This document shows positions 36,001-44,915 of a stretch of 64,000 nt of DNA, piece after piece (position 1 is the first letter of the stretch; each line of letters opens with the position of its first letter). The notes under the pieces were generated by a model that was not told the DNA's origin, searched no databases, and saw only the letters and a program-made list of their open reading frames with translations. The stretch is from Eulemur rufifrons (Eukaryota; Chordata; Mammalia; Primates; Lemuridae). The stretch lies in assembly GCF_041146395.1 (NCBI RefSeq), contig NC_091010.1, forward strand, positions 47,884,001-47,948,000, in the 5' to 3' direction. Position numbers and translations under genes: made by a program.

Positions 36001-36004
36001 TACA

Positions 36005-36715
36005 GGGAAAACAGTTCAGGTTTTGGGATCTCAGATCAATCTTCTCTGTCTATCGGACTTTGGGCAAGTTTGTCCTCTTCAGTAAGTCTCAGTTCTAATT
36101 TTTTCTTTTTAAAAAATGAGACATAATTCACATACCATAATATTCATCCTTTTAAAATGTACAATTCCATGGTTTTTAGTATTTTCACAAAGTTGCGCAA
36201 CCATCACCACTGTCTAATTCCAGAATATTTTCATCACGCTAAAAGAAATTTTATATCTCTTGGCAGTCAGTTCCCATTCCCCCCATCCCCAGCCCCAGGC
36301 GACCACTAATCTACTCTCTGCCCCTGTGGATTTGCCTATTTGGGACATTTCACATAAATGGAATCATACAATATGTGACCTCTGTGCCTGGCTTCTTTCA
36401 CATAGCATAATAGTTTCCTAGGTTCATCCATGTTGTAGCATGAACCAGCACTTCCTTCATTCCTGTTTATGGCCGAATAATATTTCATTGTGTAGCTATA
36501 CTACATTTGGTTTATGCATTCATCAGTTGATGGACATTTGAGTTGTTTCCCCCTTGGGGCTATTATGAATAAAACTTCCATGAACATTCATTTAATTTTT
36601 TTAGTTATAAAAAAAATTGGGACATTTCTATTAACTTCTCAGGGTTGCTATGATAAGTGAGATGTGGTACCTGGCACAAAGTAGTTTTTCAGTAAACATT
36701 TATGTTTATTTCTGC
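36005..36715 (-). repeat. MIR SINE split by an L1M 3' fragment
   Basis: MIR left part GGACTTTGGGCAAGTTTGTC, right part CTTCTCAGGGTTGCTATGA and TGGCACAAAGTAGTTTTTC. The L1 lies between. Confidence 0.65.
36095..36605 (-). repeat. L1M-type LINE 3' fragment
   Basis: TAAATGGAATCATACAATA, GTGCCTGGCTTCTTTCAC, TTCATCCATGTTGTAGCAT, CAGTTGATGGACATTTGAG, ATGAATAAAACTTCC. Typical minus-strand L1 3' end. Confidence 0.92.
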
Positions 36716-37074
36716 TTTAGTTCCCTCAAGATAAGAGGCAGGAAAAAGACTCATTTAGGTTCAAACAACTTGCAAAGTCAGTAATGGAGGTTTCATTCAC
36801 CCTCCTGGGAAGGGTGTAGGACCTCGATTGAGTGGGTGTGGAGGAGAGCACTGGCAAAGAGTGGGGCTCTCTCCTGATGTTTCTGCTCGGTGTTTGCAAA
36901 CAACTACCAACTTCACATCTGGCTTTGTCTTGAGTGGGCATTTGTCCCCTTGGCTGGAGCTCAGACAAAGTTTCCCCCATACAAATGAGCTTCTGACCAG
37001 CAGCTGGGTTTCCAGGCTAACCCACAAAAGCAAGTCAAAGCTAGATCTTCCTCTTGACTTATACCAAACATAAC

Positions 37075-37175
37075 CTCTCTGAAATTTGGTTTCCTCACAT
37101 CTGTAAAATAGGGATAATGCTCATCTGACAGTGTTGGTATTGGCCAAAGCAAATAGATTACAACAAGATTTGATA
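37075..37175 (-). repeat. MIR fragment
   Basis: GGTTTCCTCACATCTGTAAA, ATAGGGATAATGCTCATC. Confidence 0.6.
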
Positions 37176-37179
37176 AATA

Positions 37180-37870
37180 GAGTGTGAACCTTCACATTCT
37201 AGCATCTTGCCTGATAGTAATAGGCCCTCCCTGAAAGTTGAATCTGAAAGTGACCTGAAATAGACCTATATTTCTATAGATTCCAAGTGGTGGAACCTGT
37301 GCCTTTCCCAGAGCTTGGCTCCTAGGAGGGAGTAGATCTTTCCCTACTTGAGAGGGAAAAGAGAGAAAGCAGAAAACCGGAGCTCTCTTGGGCTCTCAGC
37401 CAGTCAGCCACAGGCAAAACTTTGAAAAGGCTTAAATTTGTCCTGGATACACTTTCCTGATCCTAGTCCCATCAGCCCCAGCCCCCACTGCCTTAAGCCC
37501 TTAGGCCTCCCTCCCAAGATTCCAAAAGTAAGAAAATAACTTCTTCCCCTCACCACAGTCCAGAGGCTCCTTGCCTGGAAGAGCCAGCCCTGGGCTAGTT
37601 GCAAGGTAGAAAGCAATCTAGCTGAATTCACTCAAACACGGTAGGAATTGCTTCTTGAGGCATCTGTTTATCTAAAAGGAAAGGGGTATCTTGAGGCACG
37701 GGCACCCTGGCAGCAGGCCCCAAACCAACTCCCCTGATTTGTGCCTGTCTTTCAGGAAGCCTTCCCTTCATTAATTTCTCTAAAGAGGCTGAGTCGGGCG
37801 CTTGTTGATTTTTATAAAAATAACATATAGCCAGTTGTTCACAGGCCTGTGTTTTAAAGAAGGACAAGCC
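37180..37870. other. Unique intergenic DNA upstream of TLX1
   Basis: No repeat or gene. Likely part of the proximal control region. Confidence 0.35.
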
Positions 37871-37879
37871 TGAACTCAC

Positions 37880-38200
37880 CGTCCTGCCTCGGGGCCTGAG
37901 CTCCATACCTGGGGAGTAGACAGTCTTCTACTTTCTAACAAGCTGGACTTGAAGTTTGGAGTAAATCGCTCGATTGAGTGACAGGTGTTTCCCAGCTGAG
38001 CCCTTGGGGAGATTCTCCAGTTGGGCAGGGACACCCCTTCCCCAGGAGCCTGGTGGGCTGGACTCCTTTGGCCCAATTCAAAGTGAGGGGGTGGCTTCTG
38101 CCAGGTGGGGAAGAGCTCTGACTCCTTCCTAGGGTCTGTCCATCTCTGGGAATGGCTGGCTCCTGTTTCTTTTCTTTTTCCTTTTAAGCCTCTGCTTTCC
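37880..38200 (-). ncRNA. Candidate first exon of a divergent antisense transcript (TLX1NB-like)
   Basis: On the minus strand a strong donor GTGAGT (complement of 37874-37879) follows GGACG, 500 bases upstream of the TLX1 start region. In human an antisense gene, TLX1NB, starts head-to-head with TLX1 within a few hundred bases. I infer the first exon here runs from about 38200 to 37880; the start is a guess and no coding potential is evident. Confidence 0.35.
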
Positions 38201-38329
38201 CCTCTTCTTTCTCTTCATGAACTACTCCAAGCCTTGGTCGCCGTCCCTCTGTCTCTGGCTCCTGCATCTGTCTGGGCTCCTGGCCTCCCTCTCTCCCTCC
38301 CCTCCCCTCCCCCGCGCTGTCATTCACCC

Positions 38330-38420
38330 CGCTCCTCTCCGCGCACAGCCAATGGAGAGACCGGGCCGAAACGCCGAAGCTCGCTCGCACCGGGCTTTTT
38401 CGCCCAGTGATTGATGTCCC
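38330..38420 (+). promoter_or_regulatory. TLX1: TLX1 core promoter with CCAAT box and PBX/HOX-type site
   Basis: A CCAAT box (GCCAAT) lies at 38348-38353 and no TATA box is visible, which fits a CpG-island promoter. TGATTGAT at 38408-38415 matches the bipartite PBX-HOX consensus. Upstream, TGACAGG at 37979-37985 fits a MEIS/TGIF site. Function is inferred from motif and position only. Confidence 0.6.
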
Positions 38421-38652
38421 GGAGTCAACAGCAAGCGAGCAGCCGGAGAGGGGAAGGAGAAGCCAGAGAAGGGAAGAAAACGACGCCCCTTCTCTTCCTC
38501 CCCTCCCCCCTACTTTAGCCCTTCGGCGCACTTTGCCTCCAAGTCTCGGCGCAGCCAGGAGCTGCTGTTGCCTCCACGACCCTGCTCACTGCCCCCGGAG
38601 CCAAGCACAGAGCGCGCCGCCGCCCGGGCCCCCCCGTGGGGCCGGGGCCAGC
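38395..38652 (+). other. TLX1: TLX1 5' untranslated region (start approximate)
   Basis: GC-rich and purine-rich leader between the inferred transcription start and the ATG. The exact start cannot be read from sequence; I place it near the CCAAT-box-to-start distance expected for this promoter. A 34-codon upstream reading frame starts with ATG at 38414 and ends with TAG at 38516-38518, out of frame with TLX1 and wholly before its start. Confidence 0.5.
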
Positions 38653-39232
38653 ATGGAGCACCTGGGTCCGCACCACCTCCACCCGGGCCACGCGGAGCCC
38701 ATCAGCTTTGGCATCGACCAGATCCTCAACAGCCCGGACCAGGGCGGCTGCATGGGGCCCGCCTCGCGCCTCCAGGACGGAGAATACGGCCTTGGCTGTT
38801 TGGTCGGAGGCGCCTATACTTACGGTGGCGGGAGCTCCGCGGCCGGGGCGGGGGCCGGGGGCGCGGGAGCCTACGGTGCTGGCGGTCCAGGCGGCCCCGG
38901 CGGCCCGGGCGGCCCAGCTGGCGGCGGCGGCGCCTGCAGCATGGGTCCACTGGCCGGCTCCTACAACGTGAACATGGCCTTGGCTGGCGGTCCTGGTCCT
39001 GGGGGCGGCGGTGGCGGCGGCAGCAGTGGCGGGGGTTCGCTGAGCGCTGCGGGGGTGATCCGGGTGCCCGCGCACAGGCCGCTAGCCGGAGCCGTGGCCC
39101 ACCCTCAGCCCCTGGCCACTGGCTTGCCCACCGTGCCCTCTGTACCTGCTGTGCCGGGTGTCAACAACCTCACTGGCCTCACCTTCCCCTGGATGGAGAG
39201 TAACCGCAGATACACAAAGGACAGGTTCACAG
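38653..39232 (+). CDS. TLX1: TLX1 coding exon 1
   Basis: Codes for residues 1-193 plus the first base of codon 194. It holds the TLE-type motif, the Gly-rich region and the PBX-contact PWM motif. It ends at ...TTCACAG followed by the donor GTGAGT at 39233-39238, which is a strong 5' splice site. The frame stays open past the donor to 39552, but that read-through part does not resemble TLX proteins. Confidence 0.96.
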
Positions 39233-42200
39233 GTGAGTCCGGCCTGCGCGCGCCCCGCCTGGCCGCAGCCTGGGCTCTGTGTTACCCTCCCCCGTCCGGT
39301 GGCTCCCTGCAACCCCTTCTGCGTGCCAGGTCGCCCAGCTCCTCTTGGTGCTTTCCCCAAGTTCAGCTGCCTGCCCATTTCTATCGTCGCAGAATCGCCA
39401 TGCTTGAAGAGTTCTCCCAACCTGGACCCCTGTCTCTCCTGCAGAACCCCTGCTCAGAGAAACTCTCCCTGCCTTCCCCCCGCCCCCCCCACAGATCCCT
39501 GGGCCCGGTCAGGCAGAGGGAAGGGGGCTGTAGATTCAGGACTACCTTCTAACGGCGTTTGGAGCTCAGAAATCTCGGAGAAAGGGGTGCAATGTGAACA
39601 AACTATTTCTTCCGTACGGGTTGCTGTTCTCTGACTGAGGCAGCGAGCCACAGAATCAAACACAAGAACAGGTTCCCCTACCTGCGGTCCCCTACACACA
39701 CAAGCACTTCGCGCTCCGAGCTCCACTACCTGCCGTGCTGCCGGGCCTGCCAGAGGCCCGGAGCCCCGGTAAAGACACAAAGCTGGAGGACCCTGTTTTC
39801 GGACCGCAGGCTTCGTCCGGGTCGGTGGCAGAGCAGGGCAGAGCAGCCCGGGACAGCTCGCTCTTCATATTTGTTCTGTCCGGGCTCGGCGTCCTTCCCC
39901 AGGCCCCAGCCCTGTTATCTCTGGCGTGAATAATGCACCGGCCCGCAGGCAATCGATCCGGTGTCGGTGGTGGGAGGACTACTCCCGGGACGATTACGCA
40001 CTAGGTGGTGGCCGGCTGCCGCCCTCTCCGCTGTCTGCTCCGTGCCTTTCTCCGCTTGCCTGGCTCCCTCTGCTCCCGTTTCCGCTCTCAGCAGGGCACT
40101 CAGCTCCCGCTGTCCCGTGGGCCCCTTCTCCCAGGCCTCACTTCCTACTCCCCTTGCCGTTCCCCAGATCCGAGACCCTGATCCTCAAGCCAAGCCAAGT
40201 TTCCAAACCCCTCTGAGAAGCCCCTGTTAGCCGGCTGGTCCTCAGAGAGAGGAGGCAGGAGGCGGGAGGCACAGGCCGCTGCCCGCGGACACTGGGACTC
40301 CTGGCTGGGACTCAGCGCCCAACAGTGGAGAACGGGTGCACGTAGCCACTGTGGGAGAAGCAGCTGAGAGGCAGACACTGGGCTAGGAGGCTCCCCGCTC
40401 CTGTTCCAGACAGCACAGGCGGGGAAACTACTCCTGGAGCCGCTAACCAAACCCTGGGCCATGGCAGAAGTGGGGTCAGAGGCAGAACTGCTGCTTTGCT
40501 CTGGGTCTCCAGGAAGCACCCTCACTCCAGGGCCCCAGTGCTTCAACCCAAGTCCTCTCTGGGCAGGAGAGGCAGGGCCTGGTGCCTATCCACTTCGACA
40601 CCTAGGCCAGGCCAGTCTTGAAGGGCTCTGTGAGAATGCCCGGCAGGAAGCCCACTGGTCCTGGGTCTCTGGTGAAAGGTACTCGCCATAGGGCCTACCT
40701 CATGGAGCCACAGTCTGCCCTAATCCTGTTTCTGTGGCCCTGTGTTGCCCAGTGTCCTGTGCCTGTGCCTGTGCTTGTCTAAGTGTTTCGGCCTGTTTGG
40801 GTGCATAGATCTATAAGTTTGTCCCCGTTGTATGCTATATGTCTGTGTGTGCTGTCCTGTGATGGAGGCTTAAGTCAGGACCCAGAGTCAGGGGCCTGGA
40901 ACACACTTGTCCTGTTACTGTTGGGCGGCTTCTCTGAGCCCGGAGGCCTGGAGCAGGGGGAGCTGGGACTATTAGCTTGCCTTAGACTGCCCCTGGTTGG
41001 GGAGTGGAAGGGGTGGGGGGAGTTGGGCTCAGGAGAGTTGGGCTCTCCTGAGCCCGGGGCTAGGGAGGCCTCGGTGGTAGGGGCGGCGTCGGCCTGGCGG
41101 GCGGGAGGGGGCCGTTTCCCGCCGCTGGCTTGACGCTGAGGGCTGACGAGAGGATCGCGGCCCTGCTCGCAGGGTCCAGCCGCTGCGCTCGCTGACTCGC
41201 GCGGTGCTGGGTCTGGGACGCCTCCTGACGCTCTGCCGCTTGCCTCTGCCGTCTGTCTGTCTCCCGCTCCAGTGGCCCTCTCACCCTTCACTGTAACACG
41301 CCGTATAGGTCACCCCTATCAGAACCGGACGCCCCCCAAGAAGAAGAAGCCGCGCACGTCCTTCACGCGCCTGCAGATCTGCGAGCTGGAGAAGCGCTTC
41401 CACCGCCAGAAGTACCTGGCCTCGGCCGAGCGTGCCGCCCTGGCCAAGGCACTCAAAATGACCGACGCGCAGGTCAAAACCTGGTTCCAGAACCGGAGGA
41501 CGAAGTGGAGGTGAGCAAGCAGGGCGGGTGGGCCGCGGGGCCCAGGCTCGGGCTGCTTTTGGCTTTCGGCCCCTCTTGGGGCGCACACACTCCCTCCACT
41601 TCGCTCGCGGGTTTCCGATCGTTTCGGAGGAGCGGGCTCCTGCTAGGCTCGCCGGGAGCTGGAAGCGACGGAGGCTGGTAGCCGAGATGGGGCTGGAGAG
41701 ATGGATTCTGTTTTACCGGAGGCTTCAGGGCTTTCTGGCCAGCGCACTCTGTACCCGTGTAGACGCGGCTGGTCTCCGCCGCTTGGGCAAACAGACGGGT
41801 TAGAGCTCTCGATGCAGTCCAGGCTCCGAGCTCAGTGGGTGGGTTCTGGGGAGCTTTTTGTTTGTGCAGACTCGTGATTGTGGAGTCCTCTGTCCCAAGA
41901 GGACTGGAGGCGACACGTCCTGTGCCTTGTTTCAACGCTCCAGCCGGGCTCCCGGCAGAGCGTCTGGGGCCCCCGGCCGCGGGCTGAGCCTCCTCCCCAG
42001 ACACCGGCCTCTGCGCAGCCGGTCCCCCACCCTGCGACGGGAAAATCAATCCGCGCCGGCTGCGGCAGTGTTTCGCGGGTCCCAGTGAAAGGGGAATCAA
42101 TTAGGAGCAGATGGGTGTGTGTGAGAAAAACAGACATTTTCCCGTCGCATAGCCCAAACTAGTTAACTACACACTTTTTTCACGTGAATATACCTCGACT

Positions 42201-44028
42201 TCTCTCGTTTTCGCTCTCCCTTCCCCTTCCCCTCAGCGACAAGAAGCGTCCCACGCACTCCTAAGCGGCCTTATTCTGCGCACACACCAGCGCTTTCTCC
42301 GGCTGCACTCTCCGCACCCCTGCACCCTCCCGCACATGTGGCCCGCACACTCGGTTCCACACTCGAGAGTTTCTCCTAGCTTATTCCCCCGTACGCGAGA
42401 GCAGCAGTCTGGGCGAAGTCGGCGCGGCGCCGGGCCGGGCGGGCCTTGGGGCAGGAGGAAGGAATTGGAGTTTCCTCTTTTTCTGAATGAAGGCGAAGAA
42501 TCTGCCTGGGATTCCGCCTTGGGGCCACAAAGGAAGCCATGGCCCCGGGAGTCTACCGCCCCCCCAACATTCCTGGCGCTGGGGAAGAGGTGGGGGACGT
42601 GGTTTCAGACCTCTGGAAGGCGAAAGAGGGAATAAGGGACTAGCTGGGGCAGGGGGCACTGATGTGTCCAAGGCCTAGGGGAGGCGCAGGCCGAGTGGAG
42701 GGGAGGGAGCCAGGCAGGCCTCCCAGAGAGAGGGGACACAGAGACAAAAAAGGGCAGGCAAAGAGAGAAACTGAAACACAAAGGGAAAGACAAAGACACT
42801 CACTCAAGGGAGAAAAGGAGGAAAAACAGGCAGCCTGAAGAAATCTTATTAATCATAAAGAAAAGCAATGGACGACTAAAACCGCCATTTTCGTTTCAAA
42901 CAAATTTCCTTAACTCAGAGAGAACCAAGGGAGTGGGGGATGTGAGGAAACAAGAGATAAAACAAAGCAAAAAGGAAGAGAAACATTCAGTCATTTTGAA
43001 ATGCAGGACAGAAGGGGAAGATGAGAGACAGAAAGATACACAGAACCAAAAGTCAAGAAGGGGTGGAGGCCGCTGGAAGAGGCCCTTGCAGGCTTCGCGC
43101 AGCTTCATCGATCGCCTACAAATTGCTTCTGGAGGCCCCGGGGACTCCCATTAGGTCTGTCCACCTTAGAGACAGACGTTTGATCTCAGTTGACAGAGTG
43201 GAGGGGCAGCATTAAATGGAATAAGTGAGTCATTGCCTCCCTGGACCGCCTGGGAGGAAGCCGGTGGATCCTGTGGGAGCCCGGCCTGGGCACAGCGCTC
43301 CACACAGGAGGCCCAAGGTCTGGGTGAGGTTCGCAGAGAAAGGAGAGAAGAGGGGTCCCGTAGAGGAGGTCATATCCACTGGCCCTTGCTTCTCTGAGCT
43401 GTACTTGTGGGGAGGGTGAGGCCTCTCGGGCTTGAGACAGCGCCTGGTCTCCCTCAGGGCTGGGGAGAGGTGAGATGCCATCCTACCCCTGGCTGAGCCC
43501 TGCGAGGCTGGTGGGGGTGTTTGTGCCAAGCATAGGTGAGGAGTCCCAGCCATTTGGGCGTCACAGACTTTCCCACTGCTCCTCCGGGAGACCTCAGCTC
43601 CATCCACTTTAGGGGTTTCTAGTCTTTGTCAGAGGTTGAGACCCTCAAGAGAAGAGAATGCATTAAAGGGGACTGACCTGGAGTTGGGGACTGCAAAGAG
43701 GAACAGTACTCGCTCAGGTTATCTCCTGGGAGCGCACGGGAGAGTTGGGGCTTTCGGGGGAGCTGGGTCCATGCCCTGGCAGGTAATGGCTTGTTCCTGG
43801 TGCAGACGGCAGACTGCGGAGGAGCGAGAGGCCGAGAGGCAGCAGGCGAACCGTATCCTCCTGCAGCTGCAGCAGGAGGCCTTCCAGAAGAGCCTGGCGC
43901 AGCCACTGCCCGCCGACCCACTGTGTGTGCACAACTCGTCGCTCTTTGCCCTGCAGAATCTGCAGCCATGGTCTGACGACTCGACTAAGATCACTAGCGT
44001 CACGTCCGTGGCATCCGCCTGCGAGTGA
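38653..44028 (+). CDS. TLX1: TLX1 homeobox transcription factor (join of three exons)
   Basis: Joining 38653-39232, 41309-41510 and 43806-44028 gives 1005 nt, 334 residues plus TGA. TLX1 (HOX11) is a nuclear DNA-binding factor; in mammals it is needed for spleen formation and acts in neurons, and its ectopic expression drives some T-cell leukaemias. Seen in the protein: a Groucho/TLE-type F-x-I-x-x-I-L motif at residues 19-25, a Gly/Ala/Ser-rich middle at about 58-134, a PWM motif at 179-181 that fits PBX contact, a Lys-rich stretch just before the homeodomain, a homeodomain at about 205-264 with W252, N255 and Thr at homeodomain position 47 (the TLX hallmark), and a conserved 70-residue tail ending SVASACE. 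The start ATG has A at -3 and G at +4. From memory the human protein is 330 residues with its homeodomain at 201-260; the four extra residues fall in the Gly-rich part. Splice alternatives are noted under findings. Confidence 0.97.
39233..41308 (+). other. TLX1: TLX1 intron 1
   Basis: 2076 nt, GT-AG. No interspersed repeat recognised. CpG-rich in its first 900 nt and again near exon 2. The last 36 nt can be exonic if the upstream acceptor is used. Otherwise no gene seen inside. Confidence 0.85.
41309..41510 (+). CDS. TLX1: TLX1 coding exon 2 (most of the homeodomain)
   Basis: 202 nt after the acceptor AG at 41307-41308, ending in GTGGAG before the donor GTGAGC at 41511. The split Gly codon (G from exon 1, GT from here) gives ...RFT-G-HPYQN, as in the human protein I recall. 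It encodes the Lys-rich linker and homeodomain helices 1-3 up to RRTKW. A second acceptor AG at 41271-41272 would extend the exon 36 nt upstream in frame. Confidence 0.94.
41511..43805 (+). other. TLX1: TLX1 intron 2
   Basis: 2295 nt, GT-AG. No Alu or L1 inside. It holds a potential alternative last exon at 42237, an AT-motif patch near 42040-42110 (GGGAATCAATTAGGAGC) and a purine-rich, TAAT-bearing patch at about 42680-43050. Confidence 0.85.
42237..42264 (+). CDS. TLX1: Potential alternative terminal exon of TLX1 (coding part)
   Basis: A long pyrimidine tract ends in CCCCTCAG at 42236. Splicing exon 2 to 42237 would continue RRTKW with SDKKRPTHS and then TAA at 42262-42264, giving a 269-residue protein that ends at the homeodomain and lacks the TLX tail. 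I do not see a clear poly(A) signal close downstream. A shorter human TLX1 isoform is reported, but I cannot confirm it uses this exon. Confidence 0.4.
43806..44028 (+). CDS. TLX1: TLX1 coding exon 3 (end of homeodomain and C-terminus)
   Basis: Begins after TGCAG at 43801-43805 and completes an Arg codon (AG from exon 2 plus A), giving KWRRQTAEE. It encodes the last homeodomain residues, a Glu/Gln-rich helix, then the conserved TLX tail with [18 protein letters not shown]. The stop TGA is at 44026-44028. Tail length (70 residues after the homeodomain) equals that of the human protein. Confidence 0.96.
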
Positions 44029-44640
44029 GCCTGCCCACTCTGCCCTGCGGGACCTCAGACCTAGTCAGGGGTCGCCAAGGCCTGAGAGCCAGGACTCTCC
44101 CCAACTCCTCCCCGCCTCGGACTGACTGAGCGCAGGAGGAGAACACTGCGACTTTCACGCAGCCTGCGCACTCAAGCCGACACTTTTCTCTTTGATGGAA
44201 GAGGGCTCAGGATAGGGACCTGCGACCCCCTGCTAGACGCCTATGCGGTCCCACTCCCTCCCCGGAACTGTTAGTCTTCTCAGTTTGCATCTATTTCATT
44301 TTAATTTTTAATATGGGACCAAGGGAGAGAGGCAAGGGAGGTGGGGGAGGAAGAGCTTCTGGGGTCCCCAGGGCTGCCATCTGAACTTACCCTGGGAAAC
44401 TCCCTCTCTGTGTCCCACTTCTCATCACACATGGACACCCATAGGCCCACACAAAGGCAATGTCACTGCCCCTCCTGGTGTCACCCTAGAACCACACAAA
44501 GTGTCATGCACGCACAGAGTCATAGCCTTCCCACTCTTGACCCTCACCATCAGACATGGGCAGGGGTGACCCACACTCATTCAGAACAGCATGGCACTTC
44601 TCCCCTCACACACAAACACAAGGCCACGGCCACACTGTGA

Positions 44641-44685
44641 CACACCACCACCACCACCACTGCCACCGCCGCCCCCGCCCCCATA
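44641..44685 (+). repeat. CAC/CCG low-complexity run in TLX1 3' UTR
   Basis: CACCACCACCACCAC then GCCACCGCCGCCCCCGCCCCC. Confidence 0.7.
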
Positions 44686-44891
44686 CACACGACAGCCACA
44701 ACAGCCTCACTCGGCCTGCCAGGCCCCCAGCACATGTCCCAGCTGCACCCAGGTACGTTCGCACAGACAGGTTTCCACGCAGTCCGTTTCTCCAGATCCT
44801 GTTGGGGGGGGAGGGGTTAAGTTATGCACTTATAAGGTGTTTTCTGTGTAACCATTTTATAAAGTGCTTGTGTAATTTATGTGAAAAAAAT

Positions 44892-44897
44892 AATAAA
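44892..44897 (+). terminator. TLX1: TLX1 poly(A) signal AATAAA
   Basis: Canonical AATAAA about 865 nt after the stop, in an AT-rich patch following TTATAAAGTGCTTGTG. It is the first canonical signal after the stop codon and so the likeliest end of the gene. Confidence 0.8.
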
Positions 44898-44915
44898 ACC
44901 CTCCGGATCCGGAGT

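Larger units (their letters stand above)
38330..42330. promoter_or_regulatory. CpG-dense domain over TLX1 promoter, exons 1-2 and introns
   Basis: CpG dinucleotides are frequent from the promoter through exon 1, again at 39680-40120, 41050-41520 and 41640-42330, and much rarer in the flanks. Such multi-island domains are typical of Polycomb-regulated developmental transcription factors; that reading is inference. Confidence 0.7.
44029..44915 (+). other. TLX1: TLX1 3' untranslated region
   Basis: Follows the stop codon to just past the poly(A) signal. It contains a CAC/CCG-type low-complexity run at about 44641-44685 and a G-run near 44805. No long conserved reading frame. The 3' end is set by the AATAAA at 44892, so the cleavage point is approximate. 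Confidence 0.75.

Noticed and set aside
38515..39203. Antisense and shifted frames over TLX1 exon 1 (186 and 211 codons)
   Set aside because: By-products of GC-rich Gly codons in exon 1.
39233..39552. Extension of exon 1 reading frame into intron 1
   Set aside because: A strong GTGAGT donor ends exon 1 and the extension has no TLX likeness; exon 2 joins in frame.
44646..44665. CRISPR-like or coding His/Pro repeat
   Set aside because: Simple CAC repeat in the 3' UTR of a mammalian gene.
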